Source: Mycolicibacterium iranicum | GTDB taxonomy: Bacteria > Actinomycetota > Actinomycetes > Mycobacteriales > Mycobacteriaceae | Length of the DNA: 64,000 nucleotides | Assembly: GCF_002101705.1 (NCBI RefSeq) | Contig: NZ_LQPC01000031.1 | Coordinates: 1-64,000 of the forward strand | Reading direction: 5' to 3' | In this document: one piece after another, positions 1 through 8,389 of the stretch | Layout of the letters: each line of letters begins with the position of its first letter | Numbering within the stretch: the stretch's first letter is position 1 | The notes under the pieces: generated by a model | Told to the model about the DNA's origin: nothing | Seen by the model: only the letters and a program-made list of their open reading frames with translations | Databases searched by the model: none | Position numbers and translations under genes: made by a program

Positions 1-216
1 ACAAACGGGAAAATCCGGGGCACGACAAAAACAACAAACAAAAACCACCAAACACACTATTGAGTTCTCAAACAACACGCCCCAGTCTGACCGCGCAAAG
101 ATCCTCCGGCCAAAAGCCGTTGTCTCTCGTGCGGACAGTCGAGGATATCCGCCGAAGCGAACTTCTCTCTGGAGTGCCGCCGCGCTCCCCGGGTTTTCGG
201 CCCGTGTCGCAGCGAC
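1..216 (-). promoter_or_regulatory. rRNA operon leader (5' part), 16S gene off the left edge
   Basis: On the minus strand, positions 77 to 48 read as the conserved mycobacterial rrn leader segment with TTTGAGAACTCAATAGTG, the BoxA antitermination region. It is followed by a T/G-rich stretch at 47 to 21. Upstream of it, 119-107 can form a small BoxB-like hairpin (CGGC stem, 5-base loop), giving the usual BoxB then BoxA order. Mature 16S sequence is not reached, so the rRNA genes must lie beyond base 1. A location directly downstream of tyrS is known for rrnB of fast-growing mycobacteria. Confidence 0.85.
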
Positions 217-222
217 TCCGAT

Positions 223-251
223 AAGTTACGTCAGGGATAACTCTGAGTCAA
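223..251 (-). promoter_or_regulatory. rrn operon promoter (TTGACT -17- TAACTT)
   Basis: Minus-strand -35 TTGACT (251-246), a 17-base spacer and -10 TAACTT (228-223) match known mycobacterial rrn promoters. The predicted start is near 216, giving a leader of more than 215 bases before the 16S gene. It lies about 115 bases downstream of the tyrS stop. No intrinsic terminator is visible in between, so read-through from tyrS may also enter the operon. Confidence 0.8.
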
Positions 252-365
252 ATGGCCTGCTAACGCGTGTCTTTCGGCTAGCTTCGGCGCACGCACCGCG
301 CTGGTACGTCGACTCGCGACCGGCTCGGCGCCATCCCCTTGACCACGTCGTTCAGCCCCGGTGCA

Positions 366-1640
366 TCACGTAACACGCTCGATCCCCGCAAAATTCCGCT
401 TGCCGCGGCGCAGCACGAGCCACTTCCCGTGAAGAAAGTCGGCCTGCTGCGGAACCCAGGCGTCTGTGGCGATCTTCACGTTGTTGACGTACGCCCCGCC
501 TTCGGCCACGGTGCGTCGCGCCGCACCCTTGCTCTCGGAGAGCCCACTGGCGACCAGCAGATCGATGATCGAATCGGGTCCACCCGGTTCCAGCTGGGCC
601 ACCGACGCCTCCCGGAGCGCGGCGGCCAACGTCGGCTCATCGAGTTGCCCGAGTTCTCCCCTGCCGAAAAGTGCTTGGCTCGCATGCTCGACGGACGCCG
701 TCGCCTGCTCTCCGTGGACGAGATTGGTCAGCTCGCGTGCAAGCCGTCGCTGGGCGGCGCGTTCATGTGGCCGCTCCACTGTCGCCTGTTCGAGCTCGGC
801 AAGTTCGTCGGCCGTGAGGAACGTGAACCACCGCAGGTACGGAACCACGTCAGCGTCGGCGGTGTTGATGAAGTACTGGTACCAGGCATAGGGACTGGTC
901 ATTTCCGGATCCAGCCAGAGGCTTCCCCCACCGGTCGACTTCCCGAATTTCTTGCCCTCGGAGTCGGTGACCAGCGGAGTGGTCAGAGCATGCACCGTGA
1001 CGCCGGCCTTCTGTCGTACCAATCGCACGCCGGCAATGATGTTGCCCCACTGATCGGAGCCACCGATCTGAAGCGAGCATCCGTATCGTCGATTCAGCTC
1101 CACGAAGTCGTTGGCCTGCAACAGCATGTAACTGAACTCGGTGTAGGAGATGCCGTCGCCCTCGAGCCGCCGGCGCACGGTGTCGCGGTCCAGCATCACA
1201 TTGACCGAGAAGAACTTGCCGACGTCCCGCAGGAACTCGATCGCCGACAGTTCTCCCGTCCAGGACAGGTTGTTGGCGACAACAGCTGCGGTCGGCGAAT
1301 CATCGAATTCGACGAATCGTTCCAGCTGGCCGCGAATGCGGCCGGCCCAGTCGGCGACGGTGTCGGCGGTGTTGAGGGTGCGTTCCCCCACGTCGCGTGG
1401 GTCGCCGATCATGCCTGTCGCACCCCCGGCGAGAACGATCGGGCGATGTCCCGCCTGCTGGAAACGTCGCAGGGTGAGCAGCGGAATCAAGTGGCCGGCA
1501 TGCAGGCTCGGCGCTGTGGGATCGAAGCCGGAATAGACGGTGACCGGCCCGTCATCGAGCGCCTCTGCAAGCGCATCGCGGTCGGTGGACTGTGCGATCA
1601 GCCCACGCCACTCCAACTCATCGAGGATCGAGTTGCCCAT
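366..1640 (-). CDS. tyrS: Tyrosyl-tRNA synthetase
   Basis: Class I aminoacyl-tRNA synthetase that charges tRNA-Tyr in the cytoplasm. At 424 residues it has the usual bacterial TyrRS length. The HIGH-type motif HAGH is at residues 47-50 and the KMSKS-type motif KFGKS at 231-235, with the tyrosine-site segment GGSDQWGN at 193-200. The C-terminal 80 residues form the S4 RNA-binding domain (around [20 protein letters not shown]). The gene ends about 115 bases before the rrn promoter; tyrS next to rrnB is the known arrangement in fast-growing mycobacteria. mpg lies 18 bases upstream in the same direction and may be cotranscribed. Confidence 0.98.
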   Translation of the reverse strand: MGNSILDELEWRGLIAQSTDRDALAEALDDGPVTVYSGFDPTAPSLHAGHLIPLLTLRRFQQAGHRPIVLAGGATGMIGDPRDVGERTLNTADTVADWAGRIRGQLERFVEFDDSPTAAVVANNLSWTGELSAIEFLRDVGKFFSVNVMLDRDTVRRRLEGDGISYTEFSYMLLQANDFVELNRRYGCSLQIGGSDQWGNIIAGVRLVRQKAGVTVHALTTPLVTDSEGKKFGKSTGGGSLWLDPEMTSPYAWYQYFINTADADVVPYLRWFTFLTADELAELEQATVERPHERAAQRRLARELTNLVHGEQATASVEHASQALFGRGELGQLDEPTLAAALREASVAQLEPGGPDSIIDLLVASGLSESKGAARRTVAEGGAYVNNVKIATDAWVPQQADFLHGKWLVLRRGKRNFAGIERVT

Positions 1641-1658
1641 GGGGCCGATCTTTCCGTA

Positions 1659-2279
1659 CTAGTCGCTCTCGCCGGGAGCCGGTGCCCGTGGGCTGCGCCG
1701 GTATGCGGACACCTCCCGATACCCCGACAGCCACATCCGCCATGGTCGATCCGCGGCCTTGCTGACGCCGACCCGCGGGCCGGCCTCGCCGACGTGCAAC
1801 TCCCCTAGCGTGATCTTTATCTCAGAGGCCGAGTCGAAGAGGTCTATTCCGTTGTCGTCCATCGTGATTCCGAGCGCAGAGCACAGGTTGCCCGGACCTC
1901 TCGCCAGGGCTGCCTCCCGCGCCGCCGGGCCTCGTCGCCCCCAGGCGATCTCGAGCCCGGCCTCGATGACCGCAGCGCGCAACAGTATTGCCCCGGCCAC
2001 GCCCTCGGTGGCGCACACGACGTTCGCGCACACGTGTATGCCGTGGCTTCGATACGTGTAGAGCCTGCCGGGCGGGCCGAACATCACCGAGTTCCGCAGA
2101 CCCGGGCCGCGGTAGGAGTGCGCAGCGGCGTCGGGCCATGGACCGTCTTCGGGACCTCCGTACGCCTCGACCTCGAGAATCGACGCTGTCACGCCGCGGC
2201 CCGTCAGGCGCGAACCGAGCAGCAACCTGGCGGCGCTCAGCGGGTCAATCGCCAGGTCAACTGCTGTCACCGTGGACAT
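1659..2279 (-). CDS. mpg: 3-methyladenine DNA glycosylase (AAG/MPG family)
   Basis: Monofunctional base-excision repair glycosylase that removes alkylated purines. It carries family hallmarks of the AAG fold: RLLLGSRL near the start, the segment [11 protein letters not shown] with the catalytic glutamate, [25 protein letters not shown] and the late [13 protein letters not shown]. The ATG at 2279 (protein starting [13 protein letters not shown]) is preferred over an in-frame start 39 bases upstream, because homologues begin just before the LAIDP segment and the longer start would run into the divergent ABC promoter. The product is about 206 residues, normal for bacterial members. tyrS follows 18 bases downstream. 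Confidence 0.93.
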   Translation of the reverse strand: MSTVTAVDLAIDPLSAARLLLGSRLTGRGVTASILEVEAYGGPEDGPWPDAAAHSYRGPGLRNSVMFGPPGRLYTYRSHGIHVCANVVCATEGVAGAILLRAAVIEAGLEIAWGRRGPAAREAALARGPGNLCSALGITMDDNGIDLFDSASEIKITLGELHVGEAGPRVGVSKAADRPWRMWLSGYREVSAYRRSPRAPAPGESD

Positions 2280-2292
2280 CCTACGGACCACC

Positions 2293-2321
2293 TTGACAGC
2301 GGCGGATGGCGCGCGCAATAT
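2293..2321 (+). promoter_or_regulatory. Promoter for the ABC/TetR operon, probably leaderless
   Basis: A consensus -35 TTGACA (2293-2298), a 17-base spacer and a -10-like CAATAT (2316-2321) place the transcript start at about 2328-2329, on the A of the ATG at 2329. It sits in the short divergent space before mpg. The -10 is imperfect, so the exact start is inferred. Confidence 0.55.
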
Positions 2322-2328
2322 TCACCAC

Positions 2329-3093
2329 ATGATGAGTTCATCGCGTGATGAATTGTATGAATCGCTTCCCGAACCGGCAATCGACATCGTCAACCTGCGC
2401 GTTCGTCGGGGTGGGCACGTGGCTCTCGATGACGTGACCCTGCGAGTGGCCGCCGGGGCGATCACGGGCCTCCTCGGGCCGTCGGGCTGCGGAAAGACCA
2501 CATTGATGCGCAGCGTCGTCGGCACCCAGATCGTCAACGGCGGATCCGTGACCGTGCTCGGACATCCCTCCGGCTCCCCCGAACTCCGGCATCGGGTCGG
2601 ATATGTCACGCAGGACGCCACCATCTATGGCGATCTACGGGTCATCGACAACGTGCGCTATTTCGCGGCGCTCTACGGGTCGAGTCCATCCGACATCGAC
2701 GAAGCCATCACAGCTGTCGGACTCGACAACCATCGGAAAGCTCTCGCGGTCAACCTTTCCGGCGGGCAGCGCACCCGCGTATCGCTCGCGTGCGCCCTGG
2801 TCGCCCATCCTGACCTGCTGGTCCTCGACGAACCGACCGTCGGACTCGACCCCGTGCTACGCGCCGATCTCTGGGAACGATTCGACCACTTGGCCAAGGG
2901 CGGAACCACGCTGCTGGTGTCCAGCCACGTGATGGACGAATCAGACCACTGCGACGACCTGCTGCTCATGCGTGACGGCCGGGTGCTTGCGCACACCACA
3001 CCCCATCAACTGCGAGAGGACACAGGATGTCAGTCACTGGAGGAAGCGTTTCTGTCCATCATCCGGCGCGGCACCGCCGCCCTGACCGGCTGA
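2329..3093 (+). CDS. ABC transporter ATP-binding protein
   Basis: Nucleotide-binding subunit of a two-component ABC exporter of the drug/antibiotic efflux (DrrA/CcmA-like) class. It shows Walker A GPSGCGKTT, signature LSGGQRTRVSLACAL, Walker B LLVLDEPTVGLDP and the H-loop SSHVMDE in order. The ATG at 2329 is chosen because the promoter hexamers put the transcript start there. An in-frame ATG at 2272 lies upstream of the promoter, so it is unlikely. The reading frame overlaps the permease by about 67 bases. The order ATPase, permease, TetR matches Rv1687c-Rv1686c-Rv1685c of M. tuberculosis. The substrate is unknown. Confidence 0.93.
   Translation: MMSSSRDELYESLPEPAIDIVNLRVRRGGHVALDDVTLRVAAGAITGLLGPSGCGKTTLMRSVVGTQIVNGGSVTVLGHPSGSPELRHRVGYVTQDATIYGDLRVIDNVRYFAALYGSSPSDIDEAITAVGLDNHRKALAVNLSGGQRTRVSLACALVAHPDLLVLDEPTVGLDPVLRADLWERFDHLAKGGTTLLVSSHVMDESDHCDDLLLMRDGRVLAHTTPHQLREDTGCQSLEEAFLSIIRRGTAALTG
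2337..2352. promoter_or_regulatory. Candidate TetR operator (TTCATC-N4-GATGAA)
   Basis: A perfect 6+6 inverted repeat with a 4-base spacer starts 8 bases into the ABC ATPase coding sequence, just downstream of the predicted leaderless start. The TetR regulator encoded at the end of the same operon is the obvious candidate ligand, which would give autoregulation. Operator function is inferred from position and symmetry only. Confidence 0.35.
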
Positions 3094-3863
3094 ACCGACT
3101 CAGCCCCCGGGCCTACCTGGCGACGACGACGCGCATCCTGCGCCAACTCGGCGGCGATCACCGCAGCGTCGCGATGATCCTGGTGGTACCGAGCCTCATC
3201 ATCACGCTGATGTACTTCATGTTTGTCGAGGTTTCCGATGGTCCGCGACCACCTGGCTCCCCGTCGCCCTTCGACAACGCCTGCCTCGTCATGCTCGGCG
3301 TCTTTCCGCTGATTGTGATGTTCTTGATCACCTCGATCACGATGCAGCGCGAGCGTGTATCCGGGACGCTCGAGCGCATCCTCACCACACCACTACGGCG
3401 GCTGGACCTTCTCGCCGCCTACGGCACCGCGTTCTCCCTCGCCGCGGCCGCGCAGGCCACCCTTGCGTGCGTGGTGTCGTTCTGGTTCCTCGGTCTCCAC
3501 ACCGAGGGAAGTCCGGTCTGGGTGTTCGCCATCGCGATCATCAACGCGGTGCTCGGGGTCGGGCTCGGGCTGCTGTGCAGCGCCTTCGCGCGCACCGAGT
3601 TTCAGGCAGTCCAGTTCATGCCGCTCGTAATTGCTCCGCAGCTGCTGCTGTGCGGCATCATCGTTCCGCGCGGGCAACTTCCCGAATGGCTGCAATGGAT
3701 CAGCAACGTCCTGCCTGCGAGCTACGCTCTTGAAGCACTTCAGGAAGTCGGCGCCCACCCGGACCTGACCACGATTGCGGTGCGCGACATCGCGGTCGTC
3801 GTCGGGTTCGCGGTGCTGGCGCTTGGCCTGGCCGCGGCGACCCTACGGCGAAGGACACCTTGA
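3027..3863 (+). CDS. ABC-2 type transporter permease
   Basis: Membrane subunit partnering the ATPase at 2329. After a basic N-terminus (about 45 residues) come six hydrophobic segments: SVAMILVVPSLIITLMYFMF, CLVMLGVFPLIVMFLITSI, a third in the AAYGTAFSLAAAAQATLACV stretch, VFAIAIINAVLGVGLGLLC, FMPLVIAPQLLLCGIIVP and a last one near DIAVVVGFAVLALGLAAA. MQRERVSGTLERILTTPLRRLDLL is the coupling loop typical of ABC-2 permeases. The ATG at 3027 has a GAGAGG ribosome-binding sequence 7 bases upstream and lies within the ATPase gene, implying translational coupling. Its stop overlaps the TTG start of the TetR gene by four bases (TTGA). Confidence 0.9.
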   Translation: MSVTGGSVSVHHPARHRRPDRLNRLSPRAYLATTTRILRQLGGDHRSVAMILVVPSLIITLMYFMFVEVSDGPRPPGSPSPFDNACLVMLGVFPLIVMFLITSITMQRERVSGTLERILTTPLRRLDLLAAYGTAFSLAAAAQATLACVVSFWFLGLHTEGSPVWVFAIAIINAVLGVGLGLLCSAFARTEFQAVQFMPLVIAPQLLLCGIIVPRGQLPEWLQWISNVLPASYALEALQEVGAHPDLTTIAVRDIAVVVGFAVLALGLAAATLRRRTP

Positions 3864-4495
3864 ACAGATCGACCACCACACCCGACCGCAAGCGACCGGG
3901 CCGGCCCCCCGGGACCTCGGATACCCGCGATCGCATTCTCTCCTCCGCGCGTGAACTGTTCTCGCGCAACGGAATCGACAACACGTCAATCAGGGCGATC
4001 GCCGCGGATGCCGGTGTCGATCCCGCGCTGGTGCACCACTACTTCGGCACGAAGACCGAGTTGTTCGCCGCAGCCATCCACATTCCGATCGATCCGATGT
4101 CGATCATCCGCCCGCTGCGTGAGGTACCGGTCGAGGAGATTGGGCACGTGATCCCGACACTTCTGCTGCCGATCTGGGATTCCGAGATCGGCAAGGGGTT
4201 CATCGCGACCCTGCGCTCATTGCTGGGCGGAAGCGCCGCCGACGTCTCGATGGTGCGATCGTTCCTCCAAGAGGTGATCGCCGCCGAGGTCGGCCCCCGC
4301 GTGGACAACCCGCCGGGCACCGGACGGATCCGCGTGCAGTTCGTCGCTTCTCAACTGGTCGGGATCGTCATGGCGCGCTACATCCTGGAGCTTGAGCCCT
4401 TCAAGTCACTGCCGGTCCAGCAGGTGGCCGACACCATCGGACCGAACCTGCAGCGGTATCTGACCGGGGACCTGTCGGCTCTGTCTCAGGACTGA
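3860..4495 (+). CDS. TetR-family transcriptional regulator
   Basis: Typical 211-residue TetR protein. The N-terminal helix-turn-helix spans roughly residues 28-75 (TRDRILSSARELFSRNGIDNTS and AGVDPALVHHYFGTKTELF), preceded by a basic tail KRPGRPP. The remaining helical part resembles a TetR C-terminal ligand domain. The start is TTG at 3860, overlapping the permease stop, so it is the third gene of the exporter operon. It probably represses that operon through the inverted repeat near 2337. The gene ends 10 bases inside the convergent Trm112-like gene. Confidence 0.92.
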   Translation: MNRSTTTPDRKRPGRPPGTSDTRDRILSSARELFSRNGIDNTSIRAIAADAGVDPALVHHYFGTKTELFAAAIHIPIDPMSIIRPLREVPVEEIGHVIPTLLLPIWDSEIGKGFIATLRSLLGGSAADVSMVRSFLQEVIAAEVGPRVDNPPGTGRIRVQFVASQLVGIVMARYILELEPFKSLPVQQVADTIGPNLQRYLTGDLSALSQD

Positions 4496-4692
4496 CCCGC
4501 CGCGGCGACCAGACGTCTGTGCTCGTCGTCGTCCACCGCTACAGCTTCGTCGACCAGCAAGACGGGGATCCCGTCGTCGATCCGGTACTTCCGGTGCAAC
4601 CGCGGGTTGTAGAGGCAGTCGTCTACGAACAACAGCGGGCCGCGATCCTCGGGACAGACGAGGATGGCGAGCAGAGTCTCGTCCAGCGCCAT
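4486..4692 (-). CDS. Trm112 family protein
   Basis: Small protein of 68 residues of the Trm112/UPF0434 family. Eukaryotic Trm112 is an activator subunit for methyltransferases; the bacterial role is unsettled. It begins MALDETLLAILVCPEDRGPL and continues with the family feature LYNPRLHRKYRIDDGIPVLLVDEA. Only the first cysteine of the usual zinc-binding set is present (CPED), so zinc binding is doubtful. The ATG at 4692 fits the family length; longer in-frame starts lie inside the upstream gene. It sits 4 bases after the secreted protein gene and is convergent with the TetR gene. Confidence 0.85.
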   Translation of the reverse strand: MALDETLLAILVCPEDRGPLLFVDDCLYNPRLHRKYRIDDGIPVLLVDEAVAVDDDEHRRLVAAAGQS

Positions 4693-4696
4693 CCGG

Positions 4697-5233
4697 TCAG
4701 CGGCCGGGCATCGGGAAGATGGTGTTGCCGTCCTGCTGCATCGGATTGCCGGGTCCCCACGCCGGACCCATGCCGCCGCCCGGGCTGCCCGGGGTTGCAA
4801 CTGGCGGCGCGCCGCCGTTGGTGGCGGGCATCTGATTGGCGCCTTGAGCCATCACCTTGCGCTGGTAGACAAGTGTGGCGTTGAGGGCATCGATGAGCGG
4901 CTTCTGGTTCGGACGCTCTTCAAGCGCGGCGGCCAGGGCCTGCGTGTTGCCGAAAGACGGCCGGATGCCACGCGCGCGCAAAGTCATCACCTGTTCGATC
5001 AGCTTCGAGACCTGACCGCCGCCGCTGCCCGTCTGGTACTCGTTCGAGATCATCGCGAGGATCTGATCGGGAGAAATGCGGGGCGCGGGAGGTTGTTCCT
5101 TCTGCGTGGTCGGTTGCGCCGAGGCAGCCGGAGAACCGACGCTGACCAGACCGAACGCCAGCGCTGCACCGACCAGCGCCCCCGAAACCGCGCGGGGCAG
5201 CGACAAACCGTTGGTGCTGTTCTGCGACGTCAT
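4697..5233 (-). CDS. Secreted protein of unknown function
   Basis: A 178-residue exported protein. An N-terminal signal peptide is clear (hydrophobic AVSGALVGAALAFGLVSVG followed by SPAASA, cleavage after about residue 39). The mature part has a short helical domain (about residues 52-130, PRISPDQILAMISNEYQ through LVYQRKVMAQ) and a Pro/Gly/Met-rich tail ending IFPMPGR. The ATG at 5233 has GGAGGATCTG just upstream. It lies between the lipase/synthetase fusion and the Trm112-like gene on the same strand, so it may be cotranscribed with them. I do not recognise the family. Confidence 0.8.
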   Translation of the reverse strand: MTSQNSTNGLSLPRAVSGALVGAALAFGLVSVGSPAASAQPTTQKEQPPAPRISPDQILAMISNEYQTGSGGGQVSKLIEQVMTLRARGIRPSFGNTQALAAALEERPNQKPLIDALNATLVYQRKVMAQGANQMPATNGGAPPVATPGSPGGGMGPAWGPGNPMQQDGNTIFPMPGR

Positions 5234-5297
5234 CAGATCCTCCAGCGCAATGGGACGGCCGACCCGGCGAGCGTAACAGTGCCTCGCGAGGTGGGCA

Positions 5298-8279
5298 TCA
5301 CTGCTGACTGCCCACGATCTCGCTGCGCACGGCTGCGGTCAACCGCTTGTACCGATGGGTATCGGGGTCGAGGTACCAGGCGTTACGTGACGCCCTCGGA
5401 ATGCCCTTTTTCTGCAGCGGGCCCGCCAACGGCCGGAACGTCGCGGTCAGCGTCATGTCGGCCACCACGTGCACGATGTCGGGACCGCTGCCCACCGGGA
5501 GGTCGGCCAATGCCTCCGACAGATCCGCCGACGGAACACTCCCGCCCGGTTGAAGCGCCAGTGCCGTGACGGCCAACGTCTGCCCGTCGGCCTCGACGCC
5601 GTAGGTCACCGCCATGTCCACGGCACCGAGCCGCCCGACAGCGTCGTTGACGGTCGCCGCGAAGACCGGTCCTCGCGCGGTGTGGATGACGGCGTCGCGG
5701 TTGTCCACCAACCAGTAGTCGCCGTCCTCGTCGCGGCGGAAGAGGTACTCGGTGGACACCCAGGTGTCGGCGGGCGCGAATACACCGCGCTTGACCGAAG
5801 CGAGCGGATCGACCGGTCCCCTCGGATGTGCGAGTAGGACACCGACTTCGCCGATCTCGGCACGGCGGACGAAGCCGCGCTCGTCTTCGAGGATCAGGTT
5901 GTCCTCGGGGTCGTAGGCGGCCAGCGCGATCTCTCCGCCGCCCGGCAGCGGTCTGCCCTTGCTGCCGATCTTGGCGCCTTTGACGTTCGCCAAGACCGCC
6001 TGACCGTCGGTGGTGGCGAAGAACTCGACGACATTGGCTGGGGCGAACACGTCGACGACGCGCTCCCACAACCCGGCGGGCATCCCCGACCCGATGAAGA
6101 GGCGAACCGGATGACTTCCGTTGAGCGAGAATCCTGGATCGTCGATGACCTGTCGCAGCATCGCCCACGTGTAAGACACCACGGTGACGCCGTACTGCCT
6201 GATCTCCTGAACGAAGCGATCCGGGCGGAGCTCCCGCGACAGCGCGATGCGGGCGCCACCGACGACAGCTCCACCGAGGCTGACCAGCAAACCGGACTGG
6301 TGGTGCAACGGCGTCAGGCAGTAGACGGTGTCGCTGCGGCTGAGGTTGGCCGCCGAGGCGGTTCCGAACGCCGACAGCGCCCACCGGTAGTTGGTGATCT
6401 GTCGTGCGACGAGCTCCCCGCTGATCGTGCTGAATCCGATGAATGCCAGGTCCCGTGCCAGACCGGGGTTGGGGCGATACCAGCCAGGCAACTCGACGCG
6501 GTCCGGGTCGATCTTCTCCATATCGATGACATCGGCGGTCTCGGGCTCGCGGCCGGCGAGGTTGAGCTCGCGGGACTCACCGCCACCGAGCACCAGCACC
6601 CGGGTGTTCAGCGTGCGCGCGACGTCGAGGTTGCTCGGATCGGCGATGATCTCGGTGACGGCGCCCAGCCGGGCCGCCTCGGCGAGGTCTGCGTCGGGCG
6701 GCATCAACACCGCCACCGCGCCGAGGCGTGACAGCGCCGCGATGGCGACCAGCGCGCTGGGGCGGGTTTCCATCAGCAGGCCGACCCGGGCGCCCTGCCG
6801 CACGCCGACCTCGATCAGACCATTGACGACGTTGTTGACGCGGCGATCGACGGCCTCGTAGGTGTGCACCCGGCCGTCGAAGAGCAGCGCCTCGCCGTGC
6901 GGCATGTCGCGGGCCTGTTCGGACATGATCCGCCCCAGCGAGATCCTGGTGTGATCGTTGACCTGGCCGAGGCGGGCCAGCCGCGGCAAGGTCCTCGCGG
7001 TCTCGACGGCAAGCGTGCGGGCGGATTTGTTCGCGGCCACCAGCGCGTCGGCGGCGGACTTGGCGAGGCTCAGCGCCATCTCCGTCGCTGCGGCGGTGCT
7101 GTGCGCCAGCCGCGACGCGAGCGTCACGCCGCTCTCGGTGGGTTCCGCGGGCTGCAGAGCCATCGGCGTGACGCCGTCGGGCATCGATCCGCCGCCGTCG
7201 AGCCAGCGCACCCACTCGGCGACCGTCGGCCAGGTCTGCGTGGCCGCTTTCGACCCGACGACGAGCCCGAAATGCCCTGCGCGAATCAGGAACTCGTACA
7301 CATCGGCCTTGGGGGCGGCCCTCTTGATACCGCGTACCGACGCCGGCTGGCCGATGTCGTCGACCTCACCGACAACAGCCAGCACAGGGCAGTCGATGTC
7401 GGAGAGTGTGACCAGGTCGCCATGGATGGAGAAGCCGCCGGTCATCATCCGGTTGTGCGCGATGAACTGCTTGAGCAGCTCAGAGATCGCCGGGCCCGAC
7501 CATGCGATCCAACCTTCGGAGGCCAGGAAGCGACGTTGCTGCTCGCGCGGCAACAGCGCTTCGCGATCGTGCAGCTGCCTCAGGAAGTCGACCCGCGACT
7601 GCGCGGTCTTGATCGGATCGAGCATTTGAAAGCCGGTGCGCGCCAGCCAACCCGGGATGTCGATCCTGCTGAACACGTGGTCGGCCATGAAGTCGGCCGC
7701 CGCGGGCGCGAGGCTGGCGGGCAGGTTCATCGGCAGCGCGGCCAGGGTGTCGACGGGTGAGCCGAAACCGATGATGCTGGCCAGATCTTTGGACCGGCGG
7801 TAGGCCGCAGTCTGGTAGGCGAACATGCCGCCCTGCGAGTAACCCGCGAGGTGGACGTCGCGGCCTGTCACCGTCTTGACAGTGTCGATCGCCTCGCTCA
7901 ACGCCACGACGTGGTCGGCGAGGTTGCGCTGCATCCCGCCCTCGATCTTGTCGGGCGAACCGAAGTCGATCACCCACGGATCGATTCCGGCCTTGTGCAG
8001 GATGCCGACGGCCCCTTCGTTCCGGGTGACGTCCCACATGTCGGCCGACATCATCATCGGGTGCACCATCAGCACCGGCGGTCCCGCCGGCTTGGCGCCG
8101 GGTCGGGTATCGGGCGGGAAGTACCGACGCAACCGGTACATCGGAACGCTTTCGATGATTTGGAACGGCGACGGCACCGCACCGGTCTCGAGACCGCCGT
8201 AGCGCAGAACTTCCAGACCGTTCTGCGCTGTGGCGACCAACCGCCCCACAGGCCGTGTGATCGCCGAGAGGTCCACCAC
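5298..8279 (-). CDS. Alpha/beta hydrolase - acyl-CoA synthetase fusion protein
   Basis: Two-domain protein of 993 residues, matching the M. tuberculosis Rv1683 type. The N-terminal half (about 1-360) is an alpha/beta hydrolase resembling PhaC/PHB depolymerase enzymes, with GYSQGG at about 145 and a late AGHFGLVVGS region providing the histidine. The C-terminal half (about 440-993) is an ANL adenylate-forming domain related to fatty-acyl-CoA synthetases (SEQARDMPHGEALLFDGRVHTYE, and ELRPDRFVQ onward). Its nucleotide-binding loop reads FIGFSTISGELV rather than the usual TSGSTGxPKG, so adenylating activity is uncertain. The GTG at 8279 is chosen because AGAGGGGAG lies six bases upstream; the longer ORF would extend into the divergent ABC-F promoter. 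It is probably involved in storage-lipid turnover. Confidence 0.88.
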   Translation of the reverse strand: MVDLSAITRPVGRLVATAQNGLEVLRYGGLETGAVPSPFQIIESVPMYRLRRYFPPDTRPGAKPAGPPVLMVHPMMMSADMWDVTRNEGAVGILHKAGIDPWVIDFGSPDKIEGGMQRNLADHVVALSEAIDTVKTVTGRDVHLAGYSQGGMFAYQTAAYRRSKDLASIIGFGSPVDTLAALPMNLPASLAPAAADFMADHVFSRIDIPGWLARTGFQMLDPIKTAQSRVDFLRQLHDREALLPREQQRRFLASEGWIAWSGPAISELLKQFIAHNRMMTGGFSIHGDLVTLSDIDCPVLAVVGEVDDIGQPASVRGIKRAAPKADVYEFLIRAGHFGLVVGSKAATQTWPTVAEWVRWLDGGGSMPDGVTPMALQPAEPTESGVTLASRLAHSTAAATEMALSLAKSAADALVAANKSARTLAVETARTLPRLARLGQVNDHTRISLGRIMSEQARDMPHGEALLFDGRVHTYEAVDRRVNNVVNGLIEVGVRQGARVGLLMETRPSALVAIAALSRLGAVAVLMPPDADLAEAARLGAVTEIIADPSNLDVARTLNTRVLVLGGGESRELNLAGREPETADVIDMEKIDPDRVELPGWYRPNPGLARDLAFIGFSTISGELVARQITNYRWALSAFGTASAANLSRSDTVYCLTPLHHQSGLLVSLGGAVVGGARIALSRELRPDRFVQEIRQYGVTVVSYTWAMLRQVIDDPGFSLNGSHPVRLFIGSGMPAGLWERVVDVFAPANVVEFFATTDGQAVLANVKGAKIGSKGRPLPGGGEIALAAYDPEDNLILEDERGFVRRAEIGEVGVLLAHPRGPVDPLASVKRGVFAPADTWVSTEYLFRRDEDGDYWLVDNRDAVIHTARGPVFAATVNDAVGRLGAVDMAVTYGVEADGQTLAVTALALQPGGSVPSADLSEALADLPVGSGPDIVHVVADMTLTATFRPLAGPLQKKGIPRASRNAWYLDPDTHRYKRLTAAVRSEIVGSQQ

Positions 8280-8389
8280 TGCGCGCTCCCCTCTTTGCTG
8301 TCGAGCCCCGACTTCGTCGTCGCCATGATGGCACAGGCGCGATTGCCGGTTTCTGGTAATCCGCGCGGGCCCACTAGTCTCGGCGGGCG

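Noticed and set aside
339..1808. 489-residue plus-strand open frame over tyrS
   Set aside because: It is antisense to a certain tyrS gene, Arg/Gly/Pro-rich without any domain, and explained by high GC at third positions.
4664..5569. 301-residue plus-strand frame over the secreted protein gene
   Set aside because: The minus strand carries a signal peptide, ribosome site and operon context; this frame has none.
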